Shown piece after piece: positions 34,671-44,072 of a DNA stretch of 48,396 nucleotides (positions are counted from its first letter, which is position 1; every line of letters begins with the position of its first letter). A model generated the notes under the pieces. It had not been told where the DNA came from and made no database searches. It saw nothing but the letters and a program-made list of their open reading frames with translations. A program made the position numbers and the translations under genes. The DNA lies in the IMG/VR virus record IMGVR_UViG_3300037336_000318, positions 1 to 48,396 of that record. One strand, given 5' to 3'. Source of the DNA: a virus.

Positions 34671-36950
34671 ATGGCTACTATTAATATTAAAGAATTATTT
34701 GCAAGTGACTTGAATCCAAATGAGGCCGTATGGTGGTCAATTGATAAAATTAGTAAGATTAATTATAATTTTAGTCAAATGACAAATGGAGGGGTTGCAG
34801 GACCTCGTGGTATAATAGGATATGACGGTAATCCTGGCCATATGGGAATGCAAGGAGTTAATGGATATCAAGGAGTTAATGGATATCAAGGGGTTAAAGG
34901 ATATTCAACTGAGGATGTATGGACATATAGATTAGAAGCAAATAGTGGAATTTCTTATTTAATACCTAAATATAATGTAAATAACCTTCAAAATATAAGT
35001 CCAGTAACACTTAGGATTGGATTTGATGTAAACAATCCAGAATATAATAGAGCTTCATCCTCTAGGGAATATGTTGTAATTGGTAATGTTGCATCTTCAG
35101 GTTCATTAGGTCCTTCAAAAATTAACTTAAGATTACAGAGCGAAACTAAAGTTTCTGACTTTAAATTAGATGTAAATATAATAAACAGCACTGAACATCC
35201 AACACTACATATTGGAAAAATAGTAACAGCGGATGTCGGATTCAAGCAGATTATAATATCTAATAATACTATAATTAAATCAGTAGGAGATACTCTTGAT
35301 ATTCTAAACACATTAAGTCATAGTATACGTGATTTAAATATAGTAATCGGTAATACTATTCGTGAAAGTTTTGCTGAATTAAGTAGATTTCCTGATAAAT
35401 TCTCAAGGGCAAACGCTGAGTTTCAGTTTAATGTAAACGCAACTGAAGGAGATGTATTAGTTTCAAGCGATGCAAATGGTACCGTTGCATGGAAAGATAA
35501 AAACTCTCTGTTTGGTAGTTTTCCAATAGGATCTATTATTTCAATTAGAGAAAATGAGTTTAACTCATCTAATTTTTATCTTAATGAAGTAATATCACAG
35601 AGTGGAAATCCATTACCAGTATTGCGTAATAGGTATGGAAGAGGAATTCCTAATACACAATATGCTGGATGGTATTTGTGCAATGGATTATCATGGAAAA
35701 TAGAAAATGGTGTTAACTCATATTCAACACCAAATCTAAATTCTTTTCAATATACTATATCTTCTAATGAAGGAGATCAAAACGAGATTGTATTAGGAGG
35801 AGACGGTACTTCTAGTATCATAGCAGGATACGATATATCATTAGAAGCGGCTGAATCCAATGGAGTATATAATGTTTCTTTTGATAATGTGTTTCAAAGT
35901 AATGATTACGCTATTTCAGCAAATGACACCTTTGAGTTTGGACTTCAAGATGGAATGTCAAACACAGATGTATACATTAGTAAAATGATTCATATTGTTT
36001 ATTTAGAAAATGATAATTTAATATGGTCAGTGTCTGACAATGTATCAGATCCGCCTGTCACTAATAATATATCGTTGGGATATAGTTTTAATAATGATTC
36101 GGGCGAAATATGCGAAGTAAGCTCATCTATTGAATACACATGGAACGGAGAACCAAACACTTGGAGCACCTTTGATGAAACATTACAGGAAACATATCTA
36201 TATAATGCCGGAACAACAAATTTTGCACCTCTTGGATACTATATAGATTTAACAGATTACTCTGTGCGATTTTGGAATCCTAATAGTCTTACCTTTTCCA
36301 GCGCATCATATTGTGTTTTTGAACAATATGAAACTACTTCTCTAGGATATTCAACTCGAGTTGATGGAATTAATGGCAATTATTCTTCTCTTCCTGGATT
36401 AAATTATTTTATAGATACTGTTTTATTTGAAAGCGCCACTGTATTGCGAAATAACGATAATTCTTCAGTAAACGCTACCAGGGGATGGTATCGTAGTACT
36501 TTTAATGGAAAAAGAAGATATTGGAACGGAAGTCAGTTTGAAGGTGTTATTTTTATTAAAAATTTTATTATTTCAATATCAGTGGGAAATGGAGTAACTG
36601 GATTTAATAATGTTACTAATACTCTGTCGGCATGTGGTGCATTTAGATTGTCTAGAGAATCATATGTAGAGTACGATACTAGTATAATAGCTGATCTTGT
36701 ATTTGTACATGATAACTCATTATTAGTATATGTTCCTATAAATTATGCCAGGATATTAGATGAAACGCCTGGACTAGTTAGCGTAATTAGCCAACCAGCA
36801 CCTGGAAGCGCTTATCCATTTAAAAGAATTTATTTAAATGACACGATTAATGGTAGTTTAGAAAACAAGAATGCATTAATTAACGCATTCGATGGTACTA
36901 TTAATTTTCCTAATGAATGTGTATCTGATCAGGAAAACCCACAGGAATAA
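34671..36950 (+). CDS. Collagen-like tail fibre protein with tail-collar domain (first copy)
   Basis: 759 residues. A short N-terminal attachment segment (SIDKISKINYNFSQM, 23-37) is followed by 13 Gly-X-Y triplets at residues 41-79 (GPRGIIGYDGNPGHMGMQG...), which should form a collagen-like triple helix. Around 285-360 the sequence FPIGSIISI, then GWYLCNGLSWKIENG and YSTPNLNSF, marks a phage tail-collar domain. The rest is strand-rich (aromatic and Asn/Ser) with WYRSTFNGKRRYWNGSQFEG near 605. Its neighbour (36985) has the same order of domains, so the two are paralogues. It starts three bases after the giant fibre. Confidence 0.82.
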   Translation: MATINIKELFASDLNPNEAVWWSIDKISKINYNFSQMTNGGVAGPRGIIGYDGNPGHMGMQGVNGYQGVNGYQGVKGYSTEDVWTYRLEANSGISYLIPKYNVNNLQNISPVTLRIGFDVNNPEYNRASSSREYVVIGNVASSGSLGPSKINLRLQSETKVSDFKLDVNIINSTEHPTLHIGKIVTADVGFKQIIISNNTIIKSVGDTLDILNTLSHSIRDLNIVIGNTIRESFAELSRFPDKFSRANAEFQFNVNATEGDVLVSSDANGTVAWKDKNSLFGSFPIGSIISIRENEFNSSNFYLNEVISQSGNPLPVLRNRYGRGIPNTQYAGWYLCNGLSWKIENGVNSYSTPNLNSFQYTISSNEGDQNEIVLGGDGTSSIIAGYDISLEAAESNGVYNVSFDNVFQSNDYAISANDTFEFGLQDGMSNTDVYISKMIHIVYLENDNLIWSVSDNVSDPPVTNNISLGYSFNNDSGEICEVSSSIEYTWNGEPNTWSTFDETLQETYLYNAGTTNFAPLGYYIDLTDYSVRFWNPNSLTFSSASYCVFEQYETTSLGYSTRVDGINGNYSSLPGLNYFIDTVLFESATVLRNNDNSSVNATRGWYRSTFNGKRRYWNGSQFEGVIFIKNFIISISVGNGVTGFNNVTNTLSACGAFRLSRESYVEYDTSIIADLVFVHDNSLLVYVPINYARILDETPGLVSVISQPAPGSAYPFKRIYLNDTINGSLENKNALINAFDGTINFPNECVSDQENPQE
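34854..34907 (+). repeat. 18-base tandem repeat in collagen-like region
   Basis: Two exact copies of GGAGTTAATGGATATCAA (34854-34871 and 34872-34889) are followed by a diverged third (34890-34907). Each copy encodes two Gly-X-Y triplets (GVNGYQ), so gain or loss of copies would change the rod length without breaking the frame. Confidence 0.8.
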
Positions 36951-36965
36951 TATTAATATATAGAA

Positions 36966-36973
36966 TATAAATA
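36966..36973 (+). promoter_or_regulatory. T4-type late promoter sequence TATAAATA, possible promoter
   Basis: An exact TATAAATA lies 11 bases upstream of the ATG at 36985 in a 34-base gap. This is the T4 late-promoter sequence, but it differs from the ATATATAA element used elsewhere in the window, and in such AT-rich DNA it may be chance. Confidence 0.25.
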
Positions 36974-36984
36974 TAGTACATGTA

Positions 36985-39294
36985 ATGATAATAAATCTAA
37001 AGCAAGTAAGTAATGCAGACGCCGACAATATTAAACTAGACAAAATTAATTATAATTTTGATCAACTAGTTGCAAATGGAGGAGGTCCTCAGGGTCCAAG
37101 GGGAATTAAGGGTGAACTTGGCCCACAGGGTGTCACTGGCAAAAGAGGATTTCAAGGAGATAGAGGATTTCAAGGAACCCAAGGGCCTTCAGGTGATAAT
37201 AACGAAGTATTTTGGAAAAATATACAAGGAGATCCTACTGTGCCAACTACTGACACTTTAGTTCCGATATATAATGGACCTGCTAATTCACCTGAAAATA
37301 CATATCCACCAATAGTAAGCGTTGGTTTTTTACCAGGAGATGTTCAATATGATTCAACACCTAATTTTCCAAATGGAAATCTGCCGTATCAATGGATTAT
37401 AAATAGAAAAAATCAATTTTCTTCTAATTTAAGATTCACAAGTGATGATGTCACGAATCATTGGGTTGATTTCACAATGAAACTTAATAGTTTAAATTCT
37501 GTGAATGAATTTACTATGGAGTTTAAATCTCAAGATGCAAATATAGAAAATACTTCATTTATATTATACGCAGAAGACCATATATTTAAATCTAATATAA
37601 ATGGTGATATTTTGCTAAAAATAGGACAAAATATTACTGAGTATAATACAGATACTATATTTAATTCAAAGGTAACATTTAACAATGTATTAGTTATAGA
37701 AGGTACTACAGAGTATCCTGCATCACCTGATAAAGTAGCAGTATCCTCTGATTCTGAAGGGACTATAGTATATAAAAGTGTTAAAGAGCTAGGCGGCACC
37801 GTTCCATTCGGTACTATTATTTCAGTACTTCCTTCTATTTTTAGTGATAATACTAAATTTATAAATAATGAAATAATAGATACGACACAGTTTCCTGATC
37901 TTCCAATTCAAATAAGAGTAGGTTCAGGTATTGGTAAGTATAAAGGATGGTATCTATGTAATGGACAACAATGGATCGGAGATACGGAAAGTCACATTGT
38001 TCCAGATTTAAATTCATTTAGTTACAGTATAGAAGATAATTCGATGTCGAATGATCCAAACAGTCAAGGATATTCATTTAGCACAAACACATTTGTGCAT
38101 TTAGTAGGAGGTGCAGATACTACAATGGTGGCTAACGAGGATCAAACATATAGTAATGGGATTTACAATGTCAATTCAGTTATTAGTACTAGTGATGATT
38201 TAGTAGGAATAGTACAAGGTGGTACTATATATAAAATAAAAAGACTTCCTCAGATCATATATTTAGATGAGGTTGATTTATACTGGATGTCAGCCGGAGA
38301 TGGGCAGGCTCCTATTTCCAACACAACATTTAGATTGACAGATACTAATTCTTCAGCAGGTAACATAAGCCCTAATCCACAGAATATAGCTTCTACGAGT
38401 AACCAACAGGGTTCATCATACCAGATAAGTGCTATTGTTAATGCACCTTCTGGATATTACTGGTCATCTGTACCTGTAATAGGGTTTCCTTCATATGTTT
38501 CAGATGTCGTTGAAACTTTAGGTAATGGTACATATCCTAGTGTGTTGAACTTGGCAATATATGTTAGCTCTCAACCTGAAGATCAGACTATTATTCCATT
38601 AAGTGTTGATACATCTAGTATTTTACTGCCAGTTCCAAATATTAATTTAATATTGCATAGAAATTCTAATCCAACTAATTCAACATTAACACCAGTACAG
38701 GATGAAAATATAATATATGATTCTCAAACTGGATATACGTTTAACATAATAGTAGACGCCGCTAGTGGATACAGATTTTACAGTGTAGGTGATGTTGATA
38801 TGTCAGGATCAACTGTTCCACCTGGTTCTACATTTACAGTGAATAGCCAATCATTATCTAATTCAAACAAAACACTTACTAAAAATATAACAATAACAGT
38901 TCCAGTTGGCACACCCACGGGAAGTCAATTCGAATATAATGCAATAGGAGGCCCTATTGAAATCCCATGTGTTACTGAAAGTTTAGATACAACTAATTTC
39001 ATAGGAGAATGTCTTGGAAATTCAACAAATGCGTCATATAGTACTTTAACGTTACAATTGTCAGCCATCACTAATGAAAATGTAGATATCACGATTGAAA
39101 TAGCTGAGGCCAGTTGTTCAGCGTCGAGTACCGATTATGTTACGTTAACTATTCCAGCAGGAAGCACGTCAGTACAATATAGTAACCTATCATCAGACAA
39201 CGTGGATTGTGGACAGGGACAATGTGAACCACAATACAGAGAGTATATTGCAATTACAGCAATTAATCCTCCAGATTACATGATATGCAGTTAA
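36985..39294 (+). CDS. Collagen-like tail fibre protein with tail-collar domain (second copy)
   Basis: 769 residues. The start LDKINYNFDQLVANG is followed by 13 Gly-X-Y triplets at 34-72 (GPQGPRGIKGELGPQG...). A tail-collar domain lies around 270-350 (VPFGTIISV, GWYLCNGQQWIGD, VPDLNSFSY). The C-terminal ~330 residues are Ser/Thr/Pro-rich strands with four to six Cys near the end (CSASSTDY, NVDCGQGQCEPQY), perhaps an Ig/Calx-beta-like tip. Domain order equals that of the 34671 gene, but the tips differ, as expected after duplication and change of host-contact domains. Confidence 0.82.
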   Translation: MIINLKQVSNADADNIKLDKINYNFDQLVANGGGPQGPRGIKGELGPQGVTGKRGFQGDRGFQGTQGPSGDNNEVFWKNIQGDPTVPTTDTLVPIYNGPANSPENTYPPIVSVGFLPGDVQYDSTPNFPNGNLPYQWIINRKNQFSSNLRFTSDDVTNHWVDFTMKLNSLNSVNEFTMEFKSQDANIENTSFILYAEDHIFKSNINGDILLKIGQNITEYNTDTIFNSKVTFNNVLVIEGTTEYPASPDKVAVSSDSEGTIVYKSVKELGGTVPFGTIISVLPSIFSDNTKFINNEIIDTTQFPDLPIQIRVGSGIGKYKGWYLCNGQQWIGDTESHIVPDLNSFSYSIEDNSMSNDPNSQGYSFSTNTFVHLVGGADTTMVANEDQTYSNGIYNVNSVISTSDDLVGIVQGGTIYKIKRLPQIIYLDEVDLYWMSAGDGQAPISNTTFRLTDTNSSAGNISPNPQNIASTSNQQGSSYQISAIVNAPSGYYWSSVPVIGFPSYVSDVVETLGNGTYPSVLNLAIYVSSQPEDQTIIPLSVDTSSILLPVPNINLILHRNSNPTNSTLTPVQDENIIYDSQTGYTFNIIVDAASGYRFYSVGDVDMSGSTVPPGSTFTVNSQSLSNSNKTLTKNITITVPVGTPTGSQFEYNAIGGPIEIPCVTESLDTTNFIGECLGNSTNASYSTLTLQLSAITNENVDITIEIAEASCSASSTDYVTLTIPAGSTSVQYSNLSSDNVDCGQGQCEPQYREYIAITAINPPDYMICS

Positions 39295-39323
39295 TCATTA
39301 AAAATAATTTAAATATATAAATC

Positions 39324-40136
39324 ATGATAGATTATAAAAAATACATACCTACAAATAAAAATACTCTAGTGTTCATTGGAGTTATTTTATTTACTTTATT
39401 GTTTTTAAGACAATGTAACACAACATCTGATCTTAAAAATGAATTAGAATTAACGAAAGTTGTTGCAGATAGAGCCCTAAATAATTATAAAGCAAGTCAA
39501 GATACTATAAAAAACGAAAGAAACAAAAAAGGAGAATTAGTATCTTCTAAACTTTCATATATGTATGACGTTAATTCTTTATCTAACAAAACGAAAAAGG
39601 CGGTTGCAGATTATCAACGTGCTCTTAATTTAACTAAAGATATTAGAAATATTAATTCTCTATTAAGAGCTGAAATCAGAATTAAGGATTCTATCATTAA
39701 TTCCAGTGGTGCTATTGCGATTATAAGTGATTCAACATATGTTATAACATTTGCTGACGAAAAAAACTGGGATAAATACAATTGGAGACGTTTTGATGGA
39801 TCTGTGAATCTTTTAAGAAATAAATCTATAAATGAAATTTCATTAACTTCTAGTAAGTTTAATTTTAGCCAAGGAATAGAATTAAAAGCAGCAATAGTTA
39901 ATGAAAAGGGTGTTAATTCATTAAAAATAACAACGCCTTATCCTGGATTAGAGTTTACAAATATAGAAAATATTAATTTAGTAAACGATAAACTTAATAA
40001 CAAAGAAAGAGTAAAACATTGGTCACTAGGAGTGGGTATCGGATATGGATTAAACCTAAATACGGATCAAATAATAACAGTAGGTCCTTCTATTAATATA
40101 GGCATACAGTGGTCTCCGAAGTGGCTTAGATTTTAA
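39324..40136 (+). CDS. Membrane-anchored coiled-coil protein, spanin candidate
   Basis: 270 residues. One N-terminal membrane segment (about 14-30, TLVFIGVILFTLLFLRQ) is followed by a long charged helical region (32-125, including LKNELELTKVVADRALNNYK). A beta-rich C-terminal half ends in HWSLGVGIGYGLNL and VGPSINIGIQW, strands like those of outer-membrane barrels. Proteins with this inner-membrane helix, coiled coil and beta-rich end occur in Bacteroidota phages. The shape would suit a one-piece spanin joining inner and outer membrane at lysis, but no lysis genes were recognised next to it. It could instead be a structural or envelope protein. Confidence 0.55.
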   Translation: MIDYKKYIPTNKNTLVFIGVILFTLLFLRQCNTTSDLKNELELTKVVADRALNNYKASQDTIKNERNKKGELVSSKLSYMYDVNSLSNKTKKAVADYQRALNLTKDIRNINSLLRAEIRIKDSIINSSGAIAIISDSTYVITFADEKNWDKYNWRRFDGSVNLLRNKSINEISLTSSKFNFSQGIELKAAIVNEKGVNSLKITTPYPGLEFTNIENINLVNDKLNNKERVKHWSLGVGIGYGLNLNTDQIITVGPSINIGIQWSPKWLRF

Positions 40137-40151
40137 TAAAAATATAAAGAA

Positions 40152-42209
40152 ATGGCAAAATCATCAAGATTCCTTAAAATAGACGAAGACATTTTACTGG
40201 AATTTATATATAACGATCAATCGAATTCAGTATTGGCTAGGATAGAAAATGACAACAACGGAAGTCAATTAAAGTATTTAGATACAGTTGACGGTGATGG
40301 AAGTGCTTCTAGATTTTTAATTCATGAATTAGGTGCAGATGTTGTTGAATTTGATGTTAAAATTGCGAGTGGTTATGTAGTTATTAATAGCTTTGCATCA
40401 CGTCAACTTCTTTTAAGAAATGGAAAAACATATAAATTCAATTTAAGTGATGCATCAATAAATAATATACAGGGATTTAATATTCCAAACGGAAACGGAT
40501 ACCTTATAGGATTTACATATGTATACACTCCAACCACTAATGGAAAATACAAGTACAATTATGTTGATTTATCAGATAATTCATCAATTGGTGGAAATAT
40601 AGAAGTTTCTAACAATGCTAATTCTCTTTTTTCAGTTCCGGAAGCACAAACAGGAAACGATATTAAAACAGCACCTGGCGAGGTAGGAAGATATTATGCA
40701 GTTCCAACTGGTGTTGAAAATACATTAGCTCTTTTAACTAATTCACTTAATTATTTAGATTCACCCGAATGGAACGGAACATCTTCTTCTAATTTAAATG
40801 TGGTACCAGTTGGCGATGTTGAATCCGTAATATATGATACTATTAAGTTACATTTAAGAACAGGTTATTCATTTAGTGCAAGAGGATATGATGGATTTTT
40901 ATTTCAAACAAAGATTAAAAGAAGCTCTGGAATCTACAACTATTTTAATTCAACTGTTTATTTAAATTTTTCAAATTTTGAAATACAAAATCCAAATCCA
41001 TTTATTTTAGGAGAATCATCATACTCTAAGTATATCGAAATTAAAGTTCCTTCTTTAGTTGATATGTATTCTTTAAACCTTGATTTTCAAGAAAGTTTTT
41101 TTGGAGCGACAGGAACTATTGATGCCATTAATAGCTCTATTAATTATGAATTTGATTTTAAACTAATTAAATCACTATTTGAAGATAATGGATATCAATA
41201 CATTAACTTAGATACTGGAAAATCTATAGTTCTTTCACAGGAAGATGAATTTGTAGATCTTTCGGTTAATATAGAACATGCAACAGACGGAGACTACTTT
41301 AAAATATATGGAACGAAAGATGGATCTCTTACTGGATTCGAAGGATATATTAATGGAAGAATTAGAAATTCAAGTGATGACATACTTGTTTTTTATGAGG
41401 TACAAGTGAGCGAACAATTAGGACTTAATTATATTAACACATTTAATAATACATTCACACAAACAAGTCAGTTTGATGAGCCTATTATATTTAGACCTGT
41501 TATTATGAACTCTTCCATATCAAGTAATTTTTTAATTACGGTTAATATGCGGGTTTATAATGAAACCGATAATACACAAATAGTTAAAGTAGCATCGTTA
41601 ATATATAATCAGCCTAAAAAATATGGAAAAAAACTATTAAAGTTAAACTTAAACTCTAGTTTTTCTCCAACAATAGTATATAATAAGTTACCAAACACAT
41701 CAGTTAATAGGGAATTAAATCAATTTATTAACTCGATTAGACCTGCTATCGGTGAAACTAAATATGTTCCGGTTGCATTGGATACGTATGGAATATTAGG
41801 AGCAAGCACTAAGGTAACAGTTGATGGCGCTATTGTAAACTCAACATCTAATTTCGTATATGAACCAGAGGGAGTTGCAATAATAAATATATCAAAAGTA
41901 TCTGATAACTTTATAAAATTTAAAATAGTACAACCTGATGGAGATAATTACAAATCAATAAGTTTAGTTAATGCTGAAGATATGATTTTAATTATTAAGA
42001 GTGGAAAAATCGAAGAAAGAATATCACATGATCCTTCTTTTCCAGGAATAGACATGGGAGCCGGTGAGATATTTTTTAAAGTTTCAAAGGCTATAGTTGT
42101 TAGATTTGATCAGACTGATACAAATCAAAACAAAGATATGTTTTATATAAATATTAAAAATGGAAATACGGAATCACTTCTATATTTCGGAAATGTTAAC
42201 ATAATATAA
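40152..42209 (+). CDS. Virion structural protein, role unknown
   Basis: 685 residues, Asn/Ser/Ile-rich and strand-dominated, without cysteine clusters, membrane segments or enzymatic motifs. Segments such as GYSFSARGYDGFLFQTKIKR and VNMRVYNETDNTQIVKVASL look like beta-sandwich strands. It overlaps the next (tube-like) gene by one base, suggesting the two products work together, for example in a fibre collar or tail. Confidence 0.62.
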   Translation: MAKSSRFLKIDEDILLEFIYNDQSNSVLARIENDNNGSQLKYLDTVDGDGSASRFLIHELGADVVEFDVKIASGYVVINSFASRQLLLRNGKTYKFNLSDASINNIQGFNIPNGNGYLIGFTYVYTPTTNGKYKYNYVDLSDNSSIGGNIEVSNNANSLFSVPEAQTGNDIKTAPGEVGRYYAVPTGVENTLALLTNSLNYLDSPEWNGTSSSNLNVVPVGDVESVIYDTIKLHLRTGYSFSARGYDGFLFQTKIKRSSGIYNYFNSTVYLNFSNFEIQNPNPFILGESSYSKYIEIKVPSLVDMYSLNLDFQESFFGATGTIDAINSSINYEFDFKLIKSLFEDNGYQYINLDTGKSIVLSQEDEFVDLSVNIEHATDGDYFKIYGTKDGSLTGFEGYINGRIRNSSDDILVFYEVQVSEQLGLNYINTFNNTFTQTSQFDEPIIFRPVIMNSSISSNFLITVNMRVYNETDNTQIVKVASLIYNQPKKYGKKLLKLNLNSSFSPTIVYNKLPNTSVNRELNQFINSIRPAIGETKYVPVALDTYGILGASTKVTVDGAIVNSTSNFVYEPEGVAIINISKVSDNFIKFKIVQPDGDNYKSISLVNAEDMILIIKSGKIEERISHDPSFPGIDMGAGEIFFKVSKAIVVRFDQTDTNQNKDMFYINIKNGNTESLLYFGNVNII

Positions 42210-42760
42210 TGATAATAAACAGTAGAAATAATTTATTTAATATAAGATTTCCCAGGACTTTTATTCCAAAGGAGGTTGCTGATAAGTATAAAAAATATTT
42301 AAATAGAATTCCAGGTAACTTAATAACAGAGCCTATTGATTTTATTAACTATTCTATACAAGGATGTGCTATTCCTGGAATTAGTTTTGATCCAATATCA
42401 ACATCACAAAATGATGGAACGATAACATATCATAGAGGTTCTATTCCAATACAAAATACAATACAGCGTCAATTTTCGATTACAATGCAGTTGTTAGATG
42501 GTTATATAAACTATTGGATAATGCAAGACACGTTATTGTATTATTATTCAAAGGGTGTTAAAAACCCATTTTTAAATGATATTAAATTACAAATAATGGA
42601 TGCACAGGGAATTCATGTAATTAGTATTGTGTTTGAAAAGCCAATACTTCATGAAATTTCTGAGTTAGATTTAAATATGAGTTCTAATATTGCAGAATTT
42701 ACAACATTTGAATTGAACTTTTTTTATAATAAGTTCAATTTAGTATTAGAAATAGATTAA
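42209..42760 (+). CDS. Tail-tube-like virion protein
   Basis: 183 residues. The start (FNIRFPRTFIPKEVADKYKKYL) is followed by a beta-rich body: INYSIQGCAIPGISF, then IQRQFSITMQLLDGYINYWIM and FLNDIKLQIMDAQGIHVISIVF, ending in FTTFELNFFYNKFNL. The combination of IPG-type loop, strand pair, helix with YWIMxDTLxYYY and a closing strand fits proteins with the tail-tube fold (gp19/gp48/gp54 group). Whether it is a second tube protein, a tube initiator or a terminator cannot be told from the sequence alone. Confidence 0.58.
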   Translation: MIINSRNNLFNIRFPRTFIPKEVADKYKKYLNRIPGNLITEPIDFINYSIQGCAIPGISFDPISTSQNDGTITYHRGSIPIQNTIQRQFSITMQLLDGYINYWIMQDTLLYYYSKGVKNPFLNDIKLQIMDAQGIHVISIVFEKPILHEISELDLNMSSNIAEFTTFELNFFYNKFNLVLEID

Positions 42761-42778
42761 AAAACATATATATAAAAT

Positions 42779-43147
42779 ATGAAAACATTTGTAGATTACA
42801 TGAAAGAACAGAATACTTCTGAATCAGATCTTTTAACTTTAAATGAATCTTTACAATCGGAATGGACTTCTGATTTAGAATTTAAAGTAGATTCGGCATT
42901 AGAACAATTTGCTAGTACCTATTTAAAAGAAGATGGAACATATGATGTTCATCAATTCAATAATGAACTTACTAATGAAGGTATTTTAGGAAGTATTTTT
43001 GGTGGACTTACTGGTTTTGCACTTGGAAAAACAATAGGAAAAACAGTTGCTAAAATATTAGGAATCCAGTCAGGTGTTATGTATGATATGTTAACAAGTA
43101 GACTAGTAGGAGCTGCTTTAGGAGCTTCTCTTGGTAAATCACTATAA
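42779..43147 (+). CDS. Glycine-zipper protein with possible capsid-targeting N-terminus
   Basis: 122 residues. The N-terminus MKTFVDYMKE closely follows the capsid-targeting sequence of T4 internal proteins (MKTYQEFIAE), and LNE at 21-23 is a possible prohead-protease site. The C-terminal half is Gly/Ala/Leu-rich (GSIFGGLTGFALGKTIGKTV, then LVGAALGASLGKSL), a glycine-zipper pattern able to insert in membranes. Together these suggest a protein packed in the head and ejected with DNA, perhaps helping DNA cross the inner membrane. A holin-like role is an alternative. Confidence 0.6.
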   Translation: MKTFVDYMKEQNTSESDLLTLNESLQSEWTSDLEFKVDSALEQFASTYLKEDGTYDVHQFNNELTNEGILGSIFGGLTGFALGKTIGKTVAKILGIQSGVMYDMLTSRLVGAALGASLGKSL

Positions 43148-43157
43148 ATCAATATAA

Positions 43158-43811
43158 ATGAACTTTGTAACAATTGACTTTTCTTTAAATTCACCAGGAA
43201 TTTGTATATTTAAAGATAATAAATATAGTTTTGTTGGATACTTAAAACCAAAGACAGGCACAAAGAAGGAACAAAAACTACAAGAAGAACTTAATATACT
43301 TGAAGACACACAAATTCGTCAGCAACCAGATTGGACGAATAACGAGGATTATTCTAGGAGTGAGATGATTAAAATACAAAGACACACTCAAACCGCTAAA
43401 GACATTATTGACATTATTATAGAAATTACAGGTAATGATGATTCCTTTATAATTGCATTTGAAGGTACATCATTTGGATCATCTTCCGGAACTAATAATA
43501 TAATTGACATGGCAGCAGGGGCCGCGATACTAAAGATGGAAATGATGTCTAGACTTAATGTTATAAATATGTTAACAGTTGCTCCTTCATCAATTAAAAA
43601 ACACGCAGGTTCAGGTCGCCTTAAGAAAGATGAACTTTGGGTTAAATTCCTTGAAAATTATCTAGAAGATGAATGTCTAGATGACTCATCTTTGCTCTCA
43701 TTCTGTAAATCTTCAATTGGAATAGTTTCAAAGGTACCAAAACCAATGGATGACTTAGTAGATGCATACTTTTTAAATCATTTATCAAGATTTTTGTATT
43801 ACAATAAGTAA
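43158..43811 (+). CDS. RuvC-like Holliday junction resolvase
   Basis: 217 residues with the RNase-H-like fold of RuvC-type resolvases. Acidic residues are in the expected order: Asp7 in TIDFSLNSPGIC, Glu102 in IIAFEGTSFG, and Asp198/Asp199/Asp202 in KPMDDLVDAYF. A basic segment IKKHAGSGRLKKDE (146-159) fits the conserved Lys region of the family. It would cut branched replication/recombination DNA before packaging, the job done in T4 by the unrelated endonuclease VII. It leads the recombination/replication block of the window. Confidence 0.85.
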   Translation: MNFVTIDFSLNSPGICIFKDNKYSFVGYLKPKTGTKKEQKLQEELNILEDTQIRQQPDWTNNEDYSRSEMIKIQRHTQTAKDIIDIIIEITGNDDSFIIAFEGTSFGSSSGTNNIIDMAAGAAILKMEMMSRLNVINMLTVAPSSIKKHAGSGRLKKDELWVKFLENYLEDECLDDSSLLSFCKSSIGIVSKVPKPMDDLVDAYFLNHLSRFLYYNK

Positions 43812-43824
43812 CTTTCTTTTTGTT

Positions 43825-43844
43825 ATAAGGTAAACTTATTTTTA
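43825..43844 (+). terminator. Weak hairpin, possible terminator after the resolvase gene
   Basis: ATAAG (43825-43829) pairs with CTTAT (43835-43839) around a five-base loop and is followed by a short T-run. The stem is short. The rest of 43812-44072, the longest gene-free stretch, is AT-rich with no tRNA-like or other fold recognised. Confidence 0.3.
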
Positions 43845-44034
43845 TCAATGTTAACTAAATTTTAGCTTTTATATCTTTAAACTTGCAACCTAATCTTACC
43901 CAAAGGCTTAAATACTTTAGTTATATTGACAGTTCACTGGAATGTTTCAGTAATATGATAAAATATTTGTAAATAGTTTTAATGTACCTTAATAAACAAA
44001 TAAAGAAGTAATTAATGAAACTAAATATAAATAA

Positions 44035-44044
44035 GATATATAAC
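44035..44044 (+). promoter_or_regulatory. Candidate phage late promoter before 44073
   Basis: GATATATAAC, 28 bases upstream of the ATG at 44073, at the end of the 260-base gene-free stretch. It is an exact copy of the element at 15502. Confidence 0.52.
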
Positions 44045-44072
44045 AGGTATATTAATATTTAAAATGTAGAAA

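Noticed and set aside
43926-43959. Sigma70-type promoter (TTGACA with TATGAT) in the gene-free stretch
   Set aside because: The spacing between the boxes is about 22 bases, too long for that class, and Bacteroidota use different boxes; likely chance in AT-rich DNA.
43812-44072. tRNA or structured RNA in the longest gene-free stretch
   Set aside because: No cloverleaf, T-loop or long stem could be traced; only a five-base hairpin and a promoter-like element are visible.
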